Counted from the first letter of the stretch, positions 1 through 8,746 are shown. The stretch: DNA of 64,000 nt from Holophagales bacterium UBA5704 (GCA_002420005.1 DIHE01000171.1:164375-228374), one strand, 5' to 3'. Program-made: numbers and translations. Notes: generated by a model not told the origin, from the letters alone.

Positions 1-138
1 CCCCCCGACCCCCTCTCCCGCCGCTCTCCCCCCGTCCGGGAGAGGGGGAACCCCCTCCCGGAATCCCATCTTCTGTTTTGGGTGGTGGCGCCCCCTCTCC
101 CGGGAGGGGGGAGAGCGGCGGGAGAGGGGGCCGGGGGG
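1..138. repeat. Large imperfect inverted repeat, 48-bp arms
   Basis: Positions 1-48 and 91-138 are inverted copies of one another with about three mismatches, separated by a 42-bp centre. Both arms are built from CCCCCTCTCCCG-type strings. The left end may continue outside the window. It is MITE- or REP-like in form; no transposase gene is near. It forms the visible 3' part of the glycosyltransferase reading frame. Confidence 0.75.
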
Positions 139-1288
139 GGAGGCCGAGCAGCTCCCTCCCGATCGCCACCGGCTGCATCCGCTCCCGCGCCTCCGCATGC
201 AGGACCCGCCCCGCGAGGCCGGCCCGTTCCGTGCGGAAGCGGCGCAGCGCGTCGAGCAGCGCCTCCGGATCGGCCGGGGGGATGAGCGCGACCCCGGGAC
301 CGGGGGCGAGCAGCTCGCGGATCGCCGGACTGTCGCGGGTCACCAGCGGCTTGCCCACGGAGAGCACTTGGAACACCTTGTTGGGGATCACCCGCGAAGC
401 CTTGCCGCTCGTGCCGAAGATGCCGAGGCAGACGTCCGAGCGGCCGATCCAGCCCGCCAGCTCCTCGTACGGCACCCACGGGATCCAGCGCAGCCGCGGC
501 AGAGGCTCCTCGGCGAGCATCCGCCGCACCCGGGCCTCGTCCTGCCCCTGGCCGATCAACACCCACTCGAACGGCTCGTCTTTCGCCAGCCGGGCTGCGC
601 GGAGGATCGTCTCCACTCCGTGCAGGGGAATGAGCTGCCCGTAGAAGAGGACGCGCACCGGCGCGCCTTCCCCCTCTCCCGGGTGGGTGTGAGTGCGTGT
701 GGGAGAGGGGGACCGAGGGGGTGAGGGTTCTTTCCCCTCTGCCACCGGAAACGCCTCCGGCTCCGCCCCCACGAGCACGGACCCCATCTTCGCGGCCGGC
801 AGGTGGAATTCTTCGGCGAAGGCGGCGGCGTGGGCCTGCGTATCCAGCAGAACCCGATCCGCGGCGCGGGCCGCGCTCCCTTCCAGGGCGTGGAGGAGGC
901 GGGCGAGCGGATGGCGGGGGGCGAGCAGGGCGCGGTCGGCCACCACGGTGTCATACAAGGAAAGGAAGGCGTCCCAGACCATCGGCACCCGGCGCAGGCG
1001 GGCGAAGGGCCGGAGCACGAGGACGTCGAGCAGGCCGAGATAGCCGACGAGGACGGCGTCGTGGCGGGGGAGGCGCAGATAGCGCAGGACGAGCCCGGGA
1101 TAGGCGGCGAGCCAGCGCAGGAGGAAGCCGAGCCGGTGGAGGGGGGAGAGACGGCTCTTGTCCTCGACGCCGGACCAGACCGGCGTGTGACACACCAGCA
1201 CCTCGGCGCCGGCTTCCCGCAGGCCGCGGAGGAGGATGCGATTGCGCGGCTTGCCGAGGTCGAACGTCCCCCAGAAGACCACCCTCAT
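1..1288 (-). CDS. Glycosyltransferase, GT-B fold (GT4-like), 3' end outside window
   Basis: The frame opens at ATG 1288 and has no stop before the left edge, so the C-terminus is not visible. The N-terminus MRVVFWGTFDLGKPRNR is a Rossmann start; the C-terminal half contains RVIPNKVFQVLSVGKPLVTR, the usual nucleotide-sugar-binding region of GT4-type enzymes, followed by an LLAPGPGVALIPPADPEALL segment. This suggests a cytoplasmic glycosyltransferase for surface polysaccharide or glycolipid. Start codon and upstream stop overlap as ATGA, so it is coupled to the GT2 gene at 1285-2232. Two oddities: a GC-rich palindrome at 670-711 is inserted in frame between the two lobes, adding a Ser/Pro/Thr/Gly-rich linker, and the last 45 or so visible codons lie in a large inverted repeat (1-138), so the true C-terminus may have been replaced by repeat-encoded residues. 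Confidence 0.78.
   Translation of the reverse strand, partial: MRVVFWGTFDLGKPRNRILLRGLREAGAEVLVCHTPVWSGVEDKSRLSPLHRLGFLLRWLAAYPGLVLRYLRLPRHDAVLVGYLGLLDVLVLRPFARLRRVPMVWDAFLSLYDTVVADRALLAPRHPLARLLHALEGSAARAADRVLLDTQAHAAAFAEEFHLPAAKMGSVLVGAEPEAFPVAEGKEPSPPRSPSPTRTHTHPGEGEGAPVRVLFYGQLIPLHGVETILRAARLAKDEPFEWVLIGQGQDEARVRRMLAEEPLPRLRWIPWVPYEELAGWIGRSDVCLGIFGTSGKASRVIPNKVFQVLSVGKPLVTRDSPAIRELLAPGPGVALIPPADPEALLDALRRFRTERAGLAGRVLHAEARERMQPVAIGRELLGLPPRPPLPPLSPLPGEGAPPPKTEDGIPGGGSPSPGRGESGGRGGRG
670..711. repeat. GC palindrome inserted in a coding frame
   Basis: Perfect 11-bp arms CCCCCTCTCCC (670-680) and GGGAGAGGGGG (701-711) with a 20-nt loop, continuing into ACCGAGGGGGTGAGGG. The same core appears at 1-138 and, with one mismatch, at 28892-28918. 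Reading frame of the surrounding glycosyltransferase is kept through it (ATG at 787 and the GTG codon at 658 are in the same frame). Confidence 0.8.
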
Positions 1289-2232
1289 GACGGATCGGGC
1301 GGATCGAGCCGGCGCACCTTGTGGAGCAGCATCTCCAGCAGGCGGCGATTGACCGAGATCAGGTCGGCGATCACGCCCACCAGAATCGACATGAAGCCGA
1401 AGGTCAGCAGCACACCGCCGAGGACCAGCGACTGGATCTTGCCGCCCCCCTCGCCTTGCAGGTAGTAGTAGAGGAAGCGGAGCACCGGCAGCGCACCGAG
1501 CAGCACCAGGGACAGGCCGAGCGCCGAGAAGACGCGCAGCGGCTTGTACATGGTGTAGGTGCGGATCATCGTGGCGAGCGACTGGAGCACGAAGTAGGGC
1601 AGGCTGCGGAAGAGCCGCGACGGCCGGGTCTGTGGATTCACCGCCACCGGCACCGAGGCGACCTCCATGCGTTCATAGCCGGCCTGGATCAGGGTCTCGA
1701 TGGTGTAGCTGAACGACGAGACCACGTTGATCCGGAGCGCCGCGGCGCGCGAGAGGGCACGGAAGCCGCTCACCGCATCCGGCACCTGCACGCCGGAGAG
1801 GCGGCGCACCACCCGGCTGCCGAGGCGTTGCAGCCAGCGCTTGCCGGGAGAGAAGTGGGGCAGCCGGCCGGCGCCACGGTCGCCGACCACCACGTCGGCC
1901 CGGCCGTCGAGGATCGGCCGCACCAGGTCCGGGATGGCCCCGCCGGCATACTGGTTGTCGGCGTCGGTGTTGACGATGACGTCCGCCCCCAGCTCCAGGC
2001 AGGCTTCGAGCCCGGTGCGGAACGACCGCGCGAGGCCCTGATTGCGCGTATGGCGGACGATGTGGTCCACCCCGCAGCGCCGCGCCACCTCGGCGGTGCC
2101 GTCGGTGCTGCCGTCGTCGACCACCAGGATTTCCACTTGATCGAAACCGTCGATCCGGCGCGGCAGGTCGGCGAGGGTCTGCGGCAGGGTGGCCTGCTCG
2201 TTGTAACAGGGGATCTGGATGAGGAGCTTCAT
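1285..2232 (-). CDS. Family 2 glycosyltransferase with two C-terminal membrane helices
   Basis: Likely transfers a sugar from a nucleotide donor to polyprenyl phosphate at the inner membrane, like DPM1/GtrB/ArnC enzymes. MKLLIQIPCYNEQATL opens a GT-A fold; VVDDGSTDGT and the DADNQY region supply the metal/nucleotide-binding acidic residues. Two hydrophobic helices near residues 230-255 and 270-295 fit the membrane anchor of this subfamily. I start at ATG 2232; an in-frame TTG at 2241 is possible. The 3' end overlaps the next gene as ATGA. It is divergent from the GT2 gene at 2262 with only 29 bp between starts, so the two promoters must overlap; TATCAT on the minus strand lies 12 nt upstream of the ATG. 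Confidence 0.88.
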   Translation of the reverse strand: MKLLIQIPCYNEQATLPQTLADLPRRIDGFDQVEILVVDDGSTDGTAEVARRCGVDHIVRHTRNQGLARSFRTGLEACLELGADVIVNTDADNQYAGGAIPDLVRPILDGRADVVVGDRGAGRLPHFSPGKRWLQRLGSRVVRRLSGVQVPDAVSGFRALSRAAALRINVVSSFSYTIETLIQAGYERMEVASVPVAVNPQTRPSRLFRSLPYFVLQSLATMIRTYTMYKPLRVFSALGLSLVLLGALPVLRFLYYYLQGEGGGKIQSLVLGGVLLTFGFMSILVGVIADLISVNRRLLEMLLHKVRRLDPPDPS

Positions 2233-2261
2233 GACGGCCAACCGATGATAAGCTAGTTGGG

Positions 2262-3029
2262 ATGGCGACGCCCGAGCCCCGTACGAAGAAGGTCTGTGTC
2301 GTGATGCCGGCGTACAACGCCGAGAAGACGTTGGAGCGGACCTGGAACGACCTCCCGATGGACTGGGTGGACGACGTGATCCTGGTCGATGACGCGAGCC
2401 GCGACAGGACGGTCGAGCTGGCGCAGTCGCTCGGGCTCCACGTGCTCGTCCATCCCCGCAACCGGGGCTATGGCGGCAACCAGAAGACCTGCTACCGGGA
2501 GGCGCTGGCGCGCGGGGCGGACATCGTCGTGATGGTGCATCCCGACCACCAGTACGACCCGGCCTACGTCCCCGAGCTGGTGGGACCGCTGGAGCGGGGA
2601 GAGTGCGACGCCGTGTTCGGCAGCCGCATGCTGGGCGGCCGGCCGCTCGAAGGCGGGATGCCGAAGTGGAAGTACCTCGCCAACCTGTTCCTCACCGGCG
2701 TGGCCAACGCCATCTTCTACTGCTTCCTCTCCGAGTACCACTCGGGGCTGCGCGCCTACAGCCGCCGCTATCTCGAGACGGTGGACCTGGAGGGGAACTC
2801 GGACGACTTCGTCTTCGACACCGAGATCATCGCCCAGGGGGTCTTCCATGGCCTCCGGATCCGCGAGATCCCGATCCGCACCCGTTACTTCCCCGAGGCG
2901 TCGCAGATCGGCTTCTGGCGCAGTGTGCGCTACGGCTTCGCCGTGCTGGGGGTCCTGTTCCGTTACAAGCTCCACGTCAAGAAGGTCCGCCGCTACCCAT
3001 TATTAGGGACTTTCCCTGAACCCGGTTGA
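2262..3029 (+). CDS. Family 2 glycosyltransferase, polyprenyl-phosphate hexosyltransferase type
   Basis: 255 aa. KVCVVMPAYNAEKTLERT begins a GT-A domain; ILVDDASRD and MVHPDHQYDP are the two acidic motifs, and the Gly-rich FGSRMLGGRPLEGG region follows. No convincing C-terminal membrane segment, unlike its divergent neighbour. Probably makes a lipid-linked sugar or extends a surface glycan. No Shine-Dalgarno is visible; TAAGCT at 2249-2254 sits exactly 7 nt before the ATG, the spacing expected of a leaderless transcript. The stop codon lies inside the -35 box of the following gene. Confidence 0.88.
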   Translation: MATPEPRTKKVCVVMPAYNAEKTLERTWNDLPMDWVDDVILVDDASRDRTVELAQSLGLHVLVHPRNRGYGGNQKTCYREALARGADIVVMVHPDHQYDPAYVPELVGPLERGECDAVFGSRMLGGRPLEGGMPKWKYLANLFLTGVANAIFYCFLSEYHSGLRAYSRRYLETVDLEGNSDDFVFDTEIIAQGVFHGLRIREIPIRTRYFPEASQIGFWRSVRYGFAVLGVLFRYKLHVKKVRRYPLLGTFPEPG

Positions 3030-3052
3030 CAGCCGGGCTTTCGTGTTATACT
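3026..3052 (+). promoter_or_regulatory. Sigma-70 type promoter of the 3106 gene
   Basis: TTGACA at 3026-3031 (six of six) and TATACT at 3047-3052 preceded by TG at the extended -10 position; the 15-bp spacer is short. The -35 contains the stop codon of the upstream glycosyltransferase and is flanked by a 5-bp dyad CCCGG...CCGGG that could be an operator. Confidence 0.7.
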
Positions 3053-3105
3053 CACGCATCGATACCGCGTTTCACGCGCACCCAGACAAAGGAGGGCTCC
3101 TCTCG

Positions 3106-3570
3106 ATGTCCAGAACCGTTCGTTTCGCTCTCTGCGCGGCCCTCGCCTTGGCGGCCGCTCCCGTCTTCGCCGACGGCCCGTTCCGCTTCTTCCCGATCAC
3201 GCCGTGCCGTCTGGCGGACTCGCGCCCGTCGAATCCCATCGCCGCCCAGACGTCTCGAAACTACACGGTGCAGGGTGCTTGCGGCATCCCGGTCAATGCC
3301 AAGGCGGTCGTGTTGAATGCCACCATCGTGGGCGCTCCGACGGATGGCTATGTCACGCTCCATCCGTCGAACGTCGCCCGTCCGCTGGCGGCGAACCTGA
3401 CGTTCAAGGCCGGTGAGCCCGCCCTCGGTAACGGTGCGATCGTCGGTTTGGCGACGACCACTCCGGATCTCACCGCCTACGTCTTCCTGGCTTCGGGTTC
3501 CAGCCACTTCGTGCTCGACACCACCGGCTACTTCTGCAAGGTCGACGGCGGCGGCGCCTGCATCCCCTGA
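3106..3570 (+). CDS. Small secreted protein consisting of a PCRxxD(T/S)R module
   Basis: 154 aa. Start chosen at ATG 3106 because AAAGGAGGG precedes it; it follows with a signal peptide (MSRTVRFALCAALALAAAPVFA). The mature part FRFFPITPCRLADSR ... ACGIPVNAKAVVLNATIVG ... DGYVTLHPS ... LDTTGYF matches, motif by motif, the C-terminal region of three other proteins in this window (ends at 47902, 48505 and 50548). Two cysteines, in PCR and CGIP, are conserved between copies and may pair. Here the module stands alone, so it is probably an independent extracellular beta-rich domain. Function unknown; I infer an exported surface or adhesion-related unit. Own promoter and terminator make it monocistronic. 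Confidence 0.8.
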   Translation: MSRTVRFALCAALALAAAPVFADGPFRFFPITPCRLADSRPSNPIAAQTSRNYTVQGACGIPVNAKAVVLNATIVGAPTDGYVTLHPSNVARPLAANLTFKAGEPALGNGAIVGLATTTPDLTAYVFLASGSSHFVLDTTGYFCKVDGGGACIP

Positions 3571-3599
3571 CCCTCCCGCGACCTCGGTTGCAGGCTTGA

Positions 3600-3634
3600 G
3601 CCCGCCGGTGCCATCGGCGGGCTTTTGCTTTTTC
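3600..3634 (+). terminator. Rho-independent terminator
   Basis: Perfect 8-bp stem GCCCGCCG/CGGCGGGC with loop GTGCCAT, followed by TTTTGCTTTTT. It ends the 3106 gene and lies just before the convergent glycosyltransferase stop. Confidence 0.88.
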
Positions 3635-3654
3635 TGGGGACCGAGAGGGGGGGG

Positions 3655-6474
3655 CTATGCGGTGGCGGCGTTGAGCGATGCGGAGGAGCGGAGGTGTCCG
3701 ATCCGTTCGAGCTCCTGCGCCAGCCGGGCTCCCGCCGCCACGGGTGCATAGAGCGAAGAGACCTTCTTGAGAGCGGCGTCGATGCGGGTGGCGCGGTCCT
3801 GCGCCGAAGCGGTGGCCAGCTGGACCATCAGCTCGGCGGCGTGCCCGGGGTCGGGATCGGCCCACACGGCTCCGGCCGGGTAAGGGCCGCGCGCCTCCTC
3901 CAGGGTGACCAGGGAGTGGCGCACCACCCAGCCGGTCGACTCGTCCAGGAAGTCGGTGACGCCGCCGTAGCCGGTGGCGATCACCGGACGCTCCAGGTAC
4001 ATCGCCTCGATGAGCGGCAGGCCGAGCCCTTCCGAGCGGTGGAGCGAGACGTAGGCGTCGCACGCCGCGGTCAGGCCATCCACCTCGGCGCGGCTCAGCG
4101 TCCCGGTCAGCAGAGTCACCGGCAGGCCGGCGGTGCGGCGCGCGAGCTGGTGGGCGAGGGCGCTGTCCGGGTCCAGATGGTTGACCTTGAGCAGAAGATG
4201 GAGCGGGCGCCGGCTGTTGCGAACCGCCATCGCGAAGGCGCGCAGCAGACCGTCCGGGTTCTTGCGCTCCGGGATGCTCAAGGCGTCGAACGCGCTATAG
4301 AAGAGGAAGCTTCCTTCCGGCACCCCGAAGGCCTTGCGGTCGGCGGGCTCCGCCTCCGGCCGGGGAACGCACGGGGGCACGTGGTACACCGGGATCGGCG
4401 CGATCGCCCGGAAGGCGTCGAAGCAGAAGCGGGTCGGTGCCCAGACCTCGTCGAGATGGCCGAAGGCGTTGGCGAGGGTGAGGGGGAAGTGGGAGAGCTC
4501 CCAGAACCAATAGCCGATCCGGTGGCGGGAGACGAGCAGCGCGTGGGGCAGCTGGTGGGAGACCACCGGGATCATGTCTGCGTTGACGTGGAACAGGATG
4601 GTGTCGAAGGGCATGCCCTGGGAACCGCCGCGCAGCGGATCGTCGGCTGCTTCCGCACCGAGGTTCCAGAGCACGGCCGGGAGCTCCGCGGCGTGCAAGG
4701 CGCGCAGAGTGCCCCGGCAGGCTTCGCCGACACCGGTGGGAGCGGAGGCCCAGCCCACGACGTTGAGGCCCGCGGCGCCGGCCGGAGACGGCGGGGCGTC
4801 GAGGGGTGCTTCGCAGTGGGCCGTCTCGGGCAAGGAGAGGGTCTGGAGGGTCGCCGTGCGCTGCGTCCGCCGACGCCACCGGTGCCGCCACCACCAGAGC
4901 ACCGCCCATACCCGCTTGCGCAAAGGCAGGGTGCGCAAGACCGGCCGGACGAAGGCGGCCGGCAACCGGTATTCGGCGCGGCCGGAGGTGACGTACCAGA
5001 TCGCAAAGTCCGTCCGGTCGGCTCCGAACAGGTCGGGGAAGGTGCTCTTGAGGTCCGCCCGCTGGCGCAGAAGAATGAGCGCGAGGCGCGGGATGCGCGG
5101 CCGGCTGTCCAGGTCCGGTCCGCACTCGGCACCGAGAAACGCGATCTCGTCGGCCGAGAAGCGGCCGGCCTCCAGAGACGTCCCACGGGAGATCTCCCGC
5201 CAGGTCCGGCTGTAGGTCTCCTCGATCTCCGGCCATTCGCGGCCGTGCAGCTGGTGCAGCGCGACCGCGACCGGACGGGTGAACAGCTCGTCGAGCTGAT
5301 GCTCGACCGAATGCGAGACGAACCACTCGGCGAAGCCGATCCGGTCGCGCCGGTCGGGGGCCGGGAAGGCCCGCTGCAGGTCCTGGCGCTGCTCCCAGAG
5401 GGAGAAGGCGATCCGCGGCAGCGGCAGGGCGCTGCGCGGATTGTCCGGGCTCTGCAGCCAGGTCAGGAAGCTGTCCGGCCGGGAGGTGTCGAAGGGATCG
5501 GGCCAGCGTTTGCCGTCCGGATCAAGGAGCTGGAGGAGCCGGCGCGCCATGCCCGGCACGGAGGTGCCGTCGGAGAAGCGGCCGAAGCCATAGGGGAGCC
5601 GTTCGAGCTCTTCGTGGCCGGCGGCGTCGAGGAGCTCGCCGTAGGTGCGGAAGAGCGGCTGGATGTCCGGACGGCGGCTCAGCGTATAGCGGTTCTGGTA
5701 GCGGGAGATCAGCTCCTGCCGGCGCAGCATGAATCCACTGAAATGGAAGAAGCGCAGCGGCGTGCCGTCCACCCACCAGGCACCCTCGCGCTGCGAGAGC
5801 TCGCGGTGCATCAGGTTCCAATAGGCCACGTTGCATCCCGGATCGCGGTGGATCACCGCGCGGGCCAGGAAGGAAGGGGCGAAGTCCATCCACCGCTGGT
5901 CGACGAACAGGCCGCGTTCGACGGCGTGCAGGCACTCGCGGTAGAGGCGGCGGTGCCACCAGTCCAGGAAGGGCAGGGTGCGCTCGTTGAACGCGATGCC
6001 GAGGAAACCCAGGTTGTAGATCCCCGAGAGCAGGAAGTCCCGCTCGGAGGGGATGAAGCCGTCTTCGATCGGCTCCGTGACGTGCGGGGTCAGCACACAG
6101 TCGCCGGTCCCCAGGGCCGTGTAGATCTCGGACAGATCCCCGGTGATCAGGATGTCCGGATCGAAATAGCACAGCCGGTCCCAGCCGCCGAGGCGGTGGA
6201 GGTACAGCAGGAACCAGGGCTTGACCGCGGTGTTGAGCTCGAGGATCGAGTAGCGGAACGCATAGTGGGGAAAGCCGGGGATGCCCAGGCTTTCCGCCAG
6301 GACCGCGGTAAACGGCTCTGCGGCGTAGTCGAGGGCCGGATCCGGCCGGTCGACGATCAGGACGTAGACCCGGCCGCCCGGGTTGTGCTCCAGGAAGGAC
6401 CGGGTGAACACCCGGGCATAGGCCAGGTAGTTGTTCGAGACAATGGTGCAGGCGATCCGCGGAGTTTCCGTCAA
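3655..6474 (-). CDS. Two-domain glycosyltransferase: N-terminal GT-A (GT8-like) and C-terminal GT4
   Basis: 939 aa. The N-terminal third (about 1-330) begins RIACTIVSNNYLAYARVFTR and has CYFDPDILI with D105-P-D107 as the metal site, as in GT8-like enzymes. A middle region (about 330-540) has no motif I recognise. From about residue 560 (NVVGWASAPTGVGE) to the end is a GT-B GT4 unit with ERKNPDGLLRAF and the donor-site EGLGLPLIEAMYLERPVIA (E-x7-E). A single chain could add two sugars in sequence to a surface glycan. Start is TTG 6474; no ATG fits, and TAAGAT on the minus strand lies 9 nt upstream, favouring a leaderless start. Divergent from the GT2/methyltransferase gene (103 bp between). Confidence 0.85.
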   Translation of the reverse strand: MTETPRIACTIVSNNYLAYARVFTRSFLEHNPGGRVYVLIVDRPDPALDYAAEPFTAVLAESLGIPGFPHYAFRYSILELNTAVKPWFLLYLHRLGGWDRLCYFDPDILITGDLSEIYTALGTGDCVLTPHVTEPIEDGFIPSERDFLLSGIYNLGFLGIAFNERTLPFLDWWHRRLYRECLHAVERGLFVDQRWMDFAPSFLARAVIHRDPGCNVAYWNLMHRELSQREGAWWVDGTPLRFFHFSGFMLRRQELISRYQNRYTLSRRPDIQPLFRTYGELLDAAGHEELERLPYGFGRFSDGTSVPGMARRLLQLLDPDGKRWPDPFDTSRPDSFLTWLQSPDNPRSALPLPRIAFSLWEQRQDLQRAFPAPDRRDRIGFAEWFVSHSVEHQLDELFTRPVAVALHQLHGREWPEIEETYSRTWREISRGTSLEAGRFSADEIAFLGAECGPDLDSRPRIPRLALILLRQRADLKSTFPDLFGADRTDFAIWYVTSGRAEYRLPAAFVRPVLRTLPLRKRVWAVLWWWRHRWRRRTQRTATLQTLSLPETAHCEAPLDAPPSPAGAAGLNVVGWASAPTGVGEACRGTLRALHAAELPAVLWNLGAEAADDPLRGGSQGMPFDTILFHVNADMIPVVSHQLPHALLVSRHRIGYWFWELSHFPLTLANAFGHLDEVWAPTRFCFDAFRAIAPIPVYHVPPCVPRPEAEPADRKAFGVPEGSFLFYSAFDALSIPERKNPDGLLRAFAMAVRNSRRPLHLLLKVNHLDPDSALAHQLARRTAGLPVTLLTGTLSRAEVDGLTAACDAYVSLHRSEGLGLPLIEAMYLERPVIATGYGGVTDFLDESTGWVVRHSLVTLEEARGPYPAGAVWADPDPGHAAELMVQLATASAQDRATRIDAALKKVSSLYAPVAAGARLAQELERIGHLRSSASLNAATA

Positions 6475-6577
6475 AGCGGGTGCATCTTACTACGTGCTTC
6501 GGGCGCAACGCACCGTCGCGGCCCATGATATTCTTCCGGCGCTTTCGCGCGGGCCTGCCGCAGGAGAACCGGAACCG

Positions 6578-8011
6578 TTGAGCACTGAAGAGACCAAAGA
6601 GCTCAAGCTGAGCGTTGTCATCCCTGTCTACAACGAGCGTTTCCTCGTGCGCGAGCTCGTCCGGCGTGTCCTGGCGGTGCGCGTTGCAGGCATCCGGGAG
6701 CTCGAGGTGGTCCTCGTGGACGACGGCTCGAAAGACGGTACCCGCGACATCCTGCGCGAGCTCGCCGCGGCCCATCCGGATTCCATCCGCTACTTCGAGC
6801 ACGAGAAGAACGGGGGCAAGGGCGCCGCCCTGCGTACCGGCATCGCGGCGACCACCGGCGACCTCATCGTCTTCCAGGACGCCGACCTGGAGTACGACCC
6901 GCGGGACTATGCGCGCCTCGTCCGGCCGTTCCTGGAGGATGGCGCCGACGTCGTCTATGGCTCGCGCTTCCTGCCCAGCGAGCGGCGGCGGGTGCTCAAC
7001 CACCGCCACTCGCTCGGCAACCGGCTGCTCACCGGCTTGAGCAACTGGTTCACCGACTTGAGCCTGACCGACATGGAGACCTGCTACAAGATGTTCAGGG
7101 CTCCGCTCTTGAAGTCGATCCCCATCCGCTCCAACGACTTCGCCATCGAGCCCGAGATCACGGCGAAGATCGCCAAGCGCGAGTGCCGGGTCTTCGAGGT
7201 GCCGATCAGCTACCTCGGGCGCACCTACCGCGAAGGCAAGAAGATCGGCTGGCGGGACGGTTTCAAGGCGCTGCGCGCGATGACCCGGTACTGGCTGCTC
7301 GACGACCTCTATGCCGAGGACGAGTACGGCTCGCACATCCTGCACAGCCTCGAACGGGCGCAGCGCTTCAACCGCTGGATGGCCGAGACCGTGGCGCCCC
7401 ACGTCGGCGCCCGCGTCCTGGAGATCGGCGCCGGCATCGGCAACATCACCGGCTGGCTCCTGCCGCGCGACCTGTACCTGGCGAGCGACATCAACCCGCA
7501 CTATCTCGACTATCTGCGCAACTTCGCCCTCGGCAAGCCCTACCTCCAGGTCGACCGCATCGACCTGGAAGACGCGGCCTGCTTCGCGCCGTGGCAAGGG
7601 CGGTTCGACACCGTCGTCTGCCTGAACGTGCTGGAGCACGTGCGCGACCCTCTGGCCTCGCTGCGCAACATGTGGGATGCCCTCGAACCCGGCGGGCGGC
7701 TCGTCGTCTACGTGCCGCAGGGGCAGCATCTCTACTCCTCGCTCGACGAGGTCCTCGGCCACCGGTGCCGGTACAGCCGGGAGATGCTGGCCGAGGAGCT
7801 GAAGGCGACCGGCTTCACCCTCGAAGCCTTCCGGGACTTCAACCATTTCGCCATCCCCGGCTGGTGGCTGAACGGCAAGATCCTCAAACGGCGCTACTTC
7901 AGCCGGATGCAGCTCAAGCTCTTCAACATCATGGTGCCGCTCCTGCGGCGGCTCGATCCCTTGGTCCCCGGCCGCGGGCTCGGTCTCATCGCGGTGGCCC
8001 GCAAAGGCTGA
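6578..8011 (+). CDS. Fusion of family 2 glycosyltransferase and class I SAM methyltransferase
   Basis: 477 aa. Residues about 10-240 are a GT2 domain (LSVVIPVYNERFLVREL, VLVDDGSKDGT, FQDADLEYDP). Residues about 285-470 are a Rossmann methyltransferase: RVLEIGAGIGNITGWL is the SAM-binding glycine loop, LASDINPHYL the acidic end of strand 2, and VVCLNVLEHVRDP motif II. The combination suggests a sugar is transferred and a glycan or lipid methylated by one protein. The reading frame continues upstream to 6431, but that would overlap the divergent gene; TTG 6578 with AGGAG at 6562-6566 is a better start. The 8039 gene follows after 27 bp. Confidence 0.85.
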   Translation: MSTEETKELKLSVVIPVYNERFLVRELVRRVLAVRVAGIRELEVVLVDDGSKDGTRDILRELAAAHPDSIRYFEHEKNGGKGAALRTGIAATTGDLIVFQDADLEYDPRDYARLVRPFLEDGADVVYGSRFLPSERRRVLNHRHSLGNRLLTGLSNWFTDLSLTDMETCYKMFRAPLLKSIPIRSNDFAIEPEITAKIAKRECRVFEVPISYLGRTYREGKKIGWRDGFKALRAMTRYWLLDDLYAEDEYGSHILHSLERAQRFNRWMAETVAPHVGARVLEIGAGIGNITGWLLPRDLYLASDINPHYLDYLRNFALGKPYLQVDRIDLEDAACFAPWQGRFDTVVCLNVLEHVRDPLASLRNMWDALEPGGRLVVYVPQGQHLYSSLDEVLGHRCRYSREMLAEELKATGFTLEAFRDFNHFAIPGWWLNGKILKRRYFSRMQLKLFNIMVPLLRRLDPLVPGRGLGLIAVARKG

Positions 8012-8038
8012 GCGGGGGAGAGTGATATCGTTCGCCGC

Positions 8039-8737
8039 ATGGCTGCGAACGACGAGGTTCCGCTGCGCCGGGTGGCCGGTCTGGCCCTGGTGGTCTTCGC
8101 CGCGGCGGCGGTGTTGGCGGTCAAGGCCGCGGTGGACCTGTGGCCGCAGCGGGCGGTGTTCCCTTCCTGGTTCGTGCCGCTGTTCGTCACCGGGCTGGGG
8201 GGCTTGGTGCTGTTCCTGGCGGCGGTGACCCGGGGCATCTGGCGGGCGCGCCGGTACGCCCGGCCCGCGTCCGGAGCGCTCGGGGGCGTCGTCTGGCTCC
8301 TCGTGGTCGCGTCGTTCGTGGCCACCTCGTCCGTCCATCAGCTCTACCCGTTTCGCACGCTCACCGCAGAAGACTTCCTCGGGCTCGATCCGGTTCTGCG
8401 CTTCAACCTGATCCTGACCGGCGTGGGCTTCGCCGCCGCGGCGGGCTTGGCGGTCCTCTATCAGGGAGGCCGCCGGGAAGGGGCGCTGACCGGGCTCTTC
8501 GGGCTCGACCTGCTGCTGCTGGTGCCGAACGATGCCTGCGCCAATCCGTTCAACGCCTGGTGGATCGCCCACCTGGGGGCTTCGCCGCTGATGTTCGTGC
8601 CGGTCCTCGCCGCGAGCTTGTTCGGCGCCGGTGCGCTCCTCGGGGTGCATCCGCGGTGGAACCTCCTCTGCCTGGCGGCGGCCTGTGGCGGCGTCGCCCT
8701 GCTCGGTGCCGGGCACTCCACCCATCTCCTCTGGTGA
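8039..8737 (+). CDS. Predicted integral membrane protein, function unknown
   Basis: 232 aa with about seven hydrophobic segments (for example VAGLALVVFAAAAVLAV, WFVPLFVTGLGGLVLFL, GVVWLLVVASFVATSSV, LFGLDLLLLVP). No family recognised. A short loop FRTLTAEDFLGLDPVLRFN lies between the helices. Start ATG 8039 has no Shine-Dalgarno; TATCGT at 8026-8031 is exactly 7 nt upstream, so the gene may be transcribed without a leader even though it directly follows the GT2/methyltransferase gene. Confidence 0.7.
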   Translation: MAANDEVPLRRVAGLALVVFAAAAVLAVKAAVDLWPQRAVFPSWFVPLFVTGLGGLVLFLAAVTRGIWRARRYARPASGALGGVVWLLVVASFVATSSVHQLYPFRTLTAEDFLGLDPVLRFNLILTGVGFAAAAGLAVLYQGGRREGALTGLFGLDLLLLVPNDACANPFNAWWIAHLGASPLMFVPVLAASLFGAGALLGVHPRWNLLCLAAACGGVALLGAGHSTHLLW

Positions 8738-8746
8738 AGAAGAGGG

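Noticed and set aside
1673..2461. 262-aa minus-strand frame over two glycosyltransferase genes
   Set aside because: Overlaps both divergent GT2 genes in other frames and lacks any domain.
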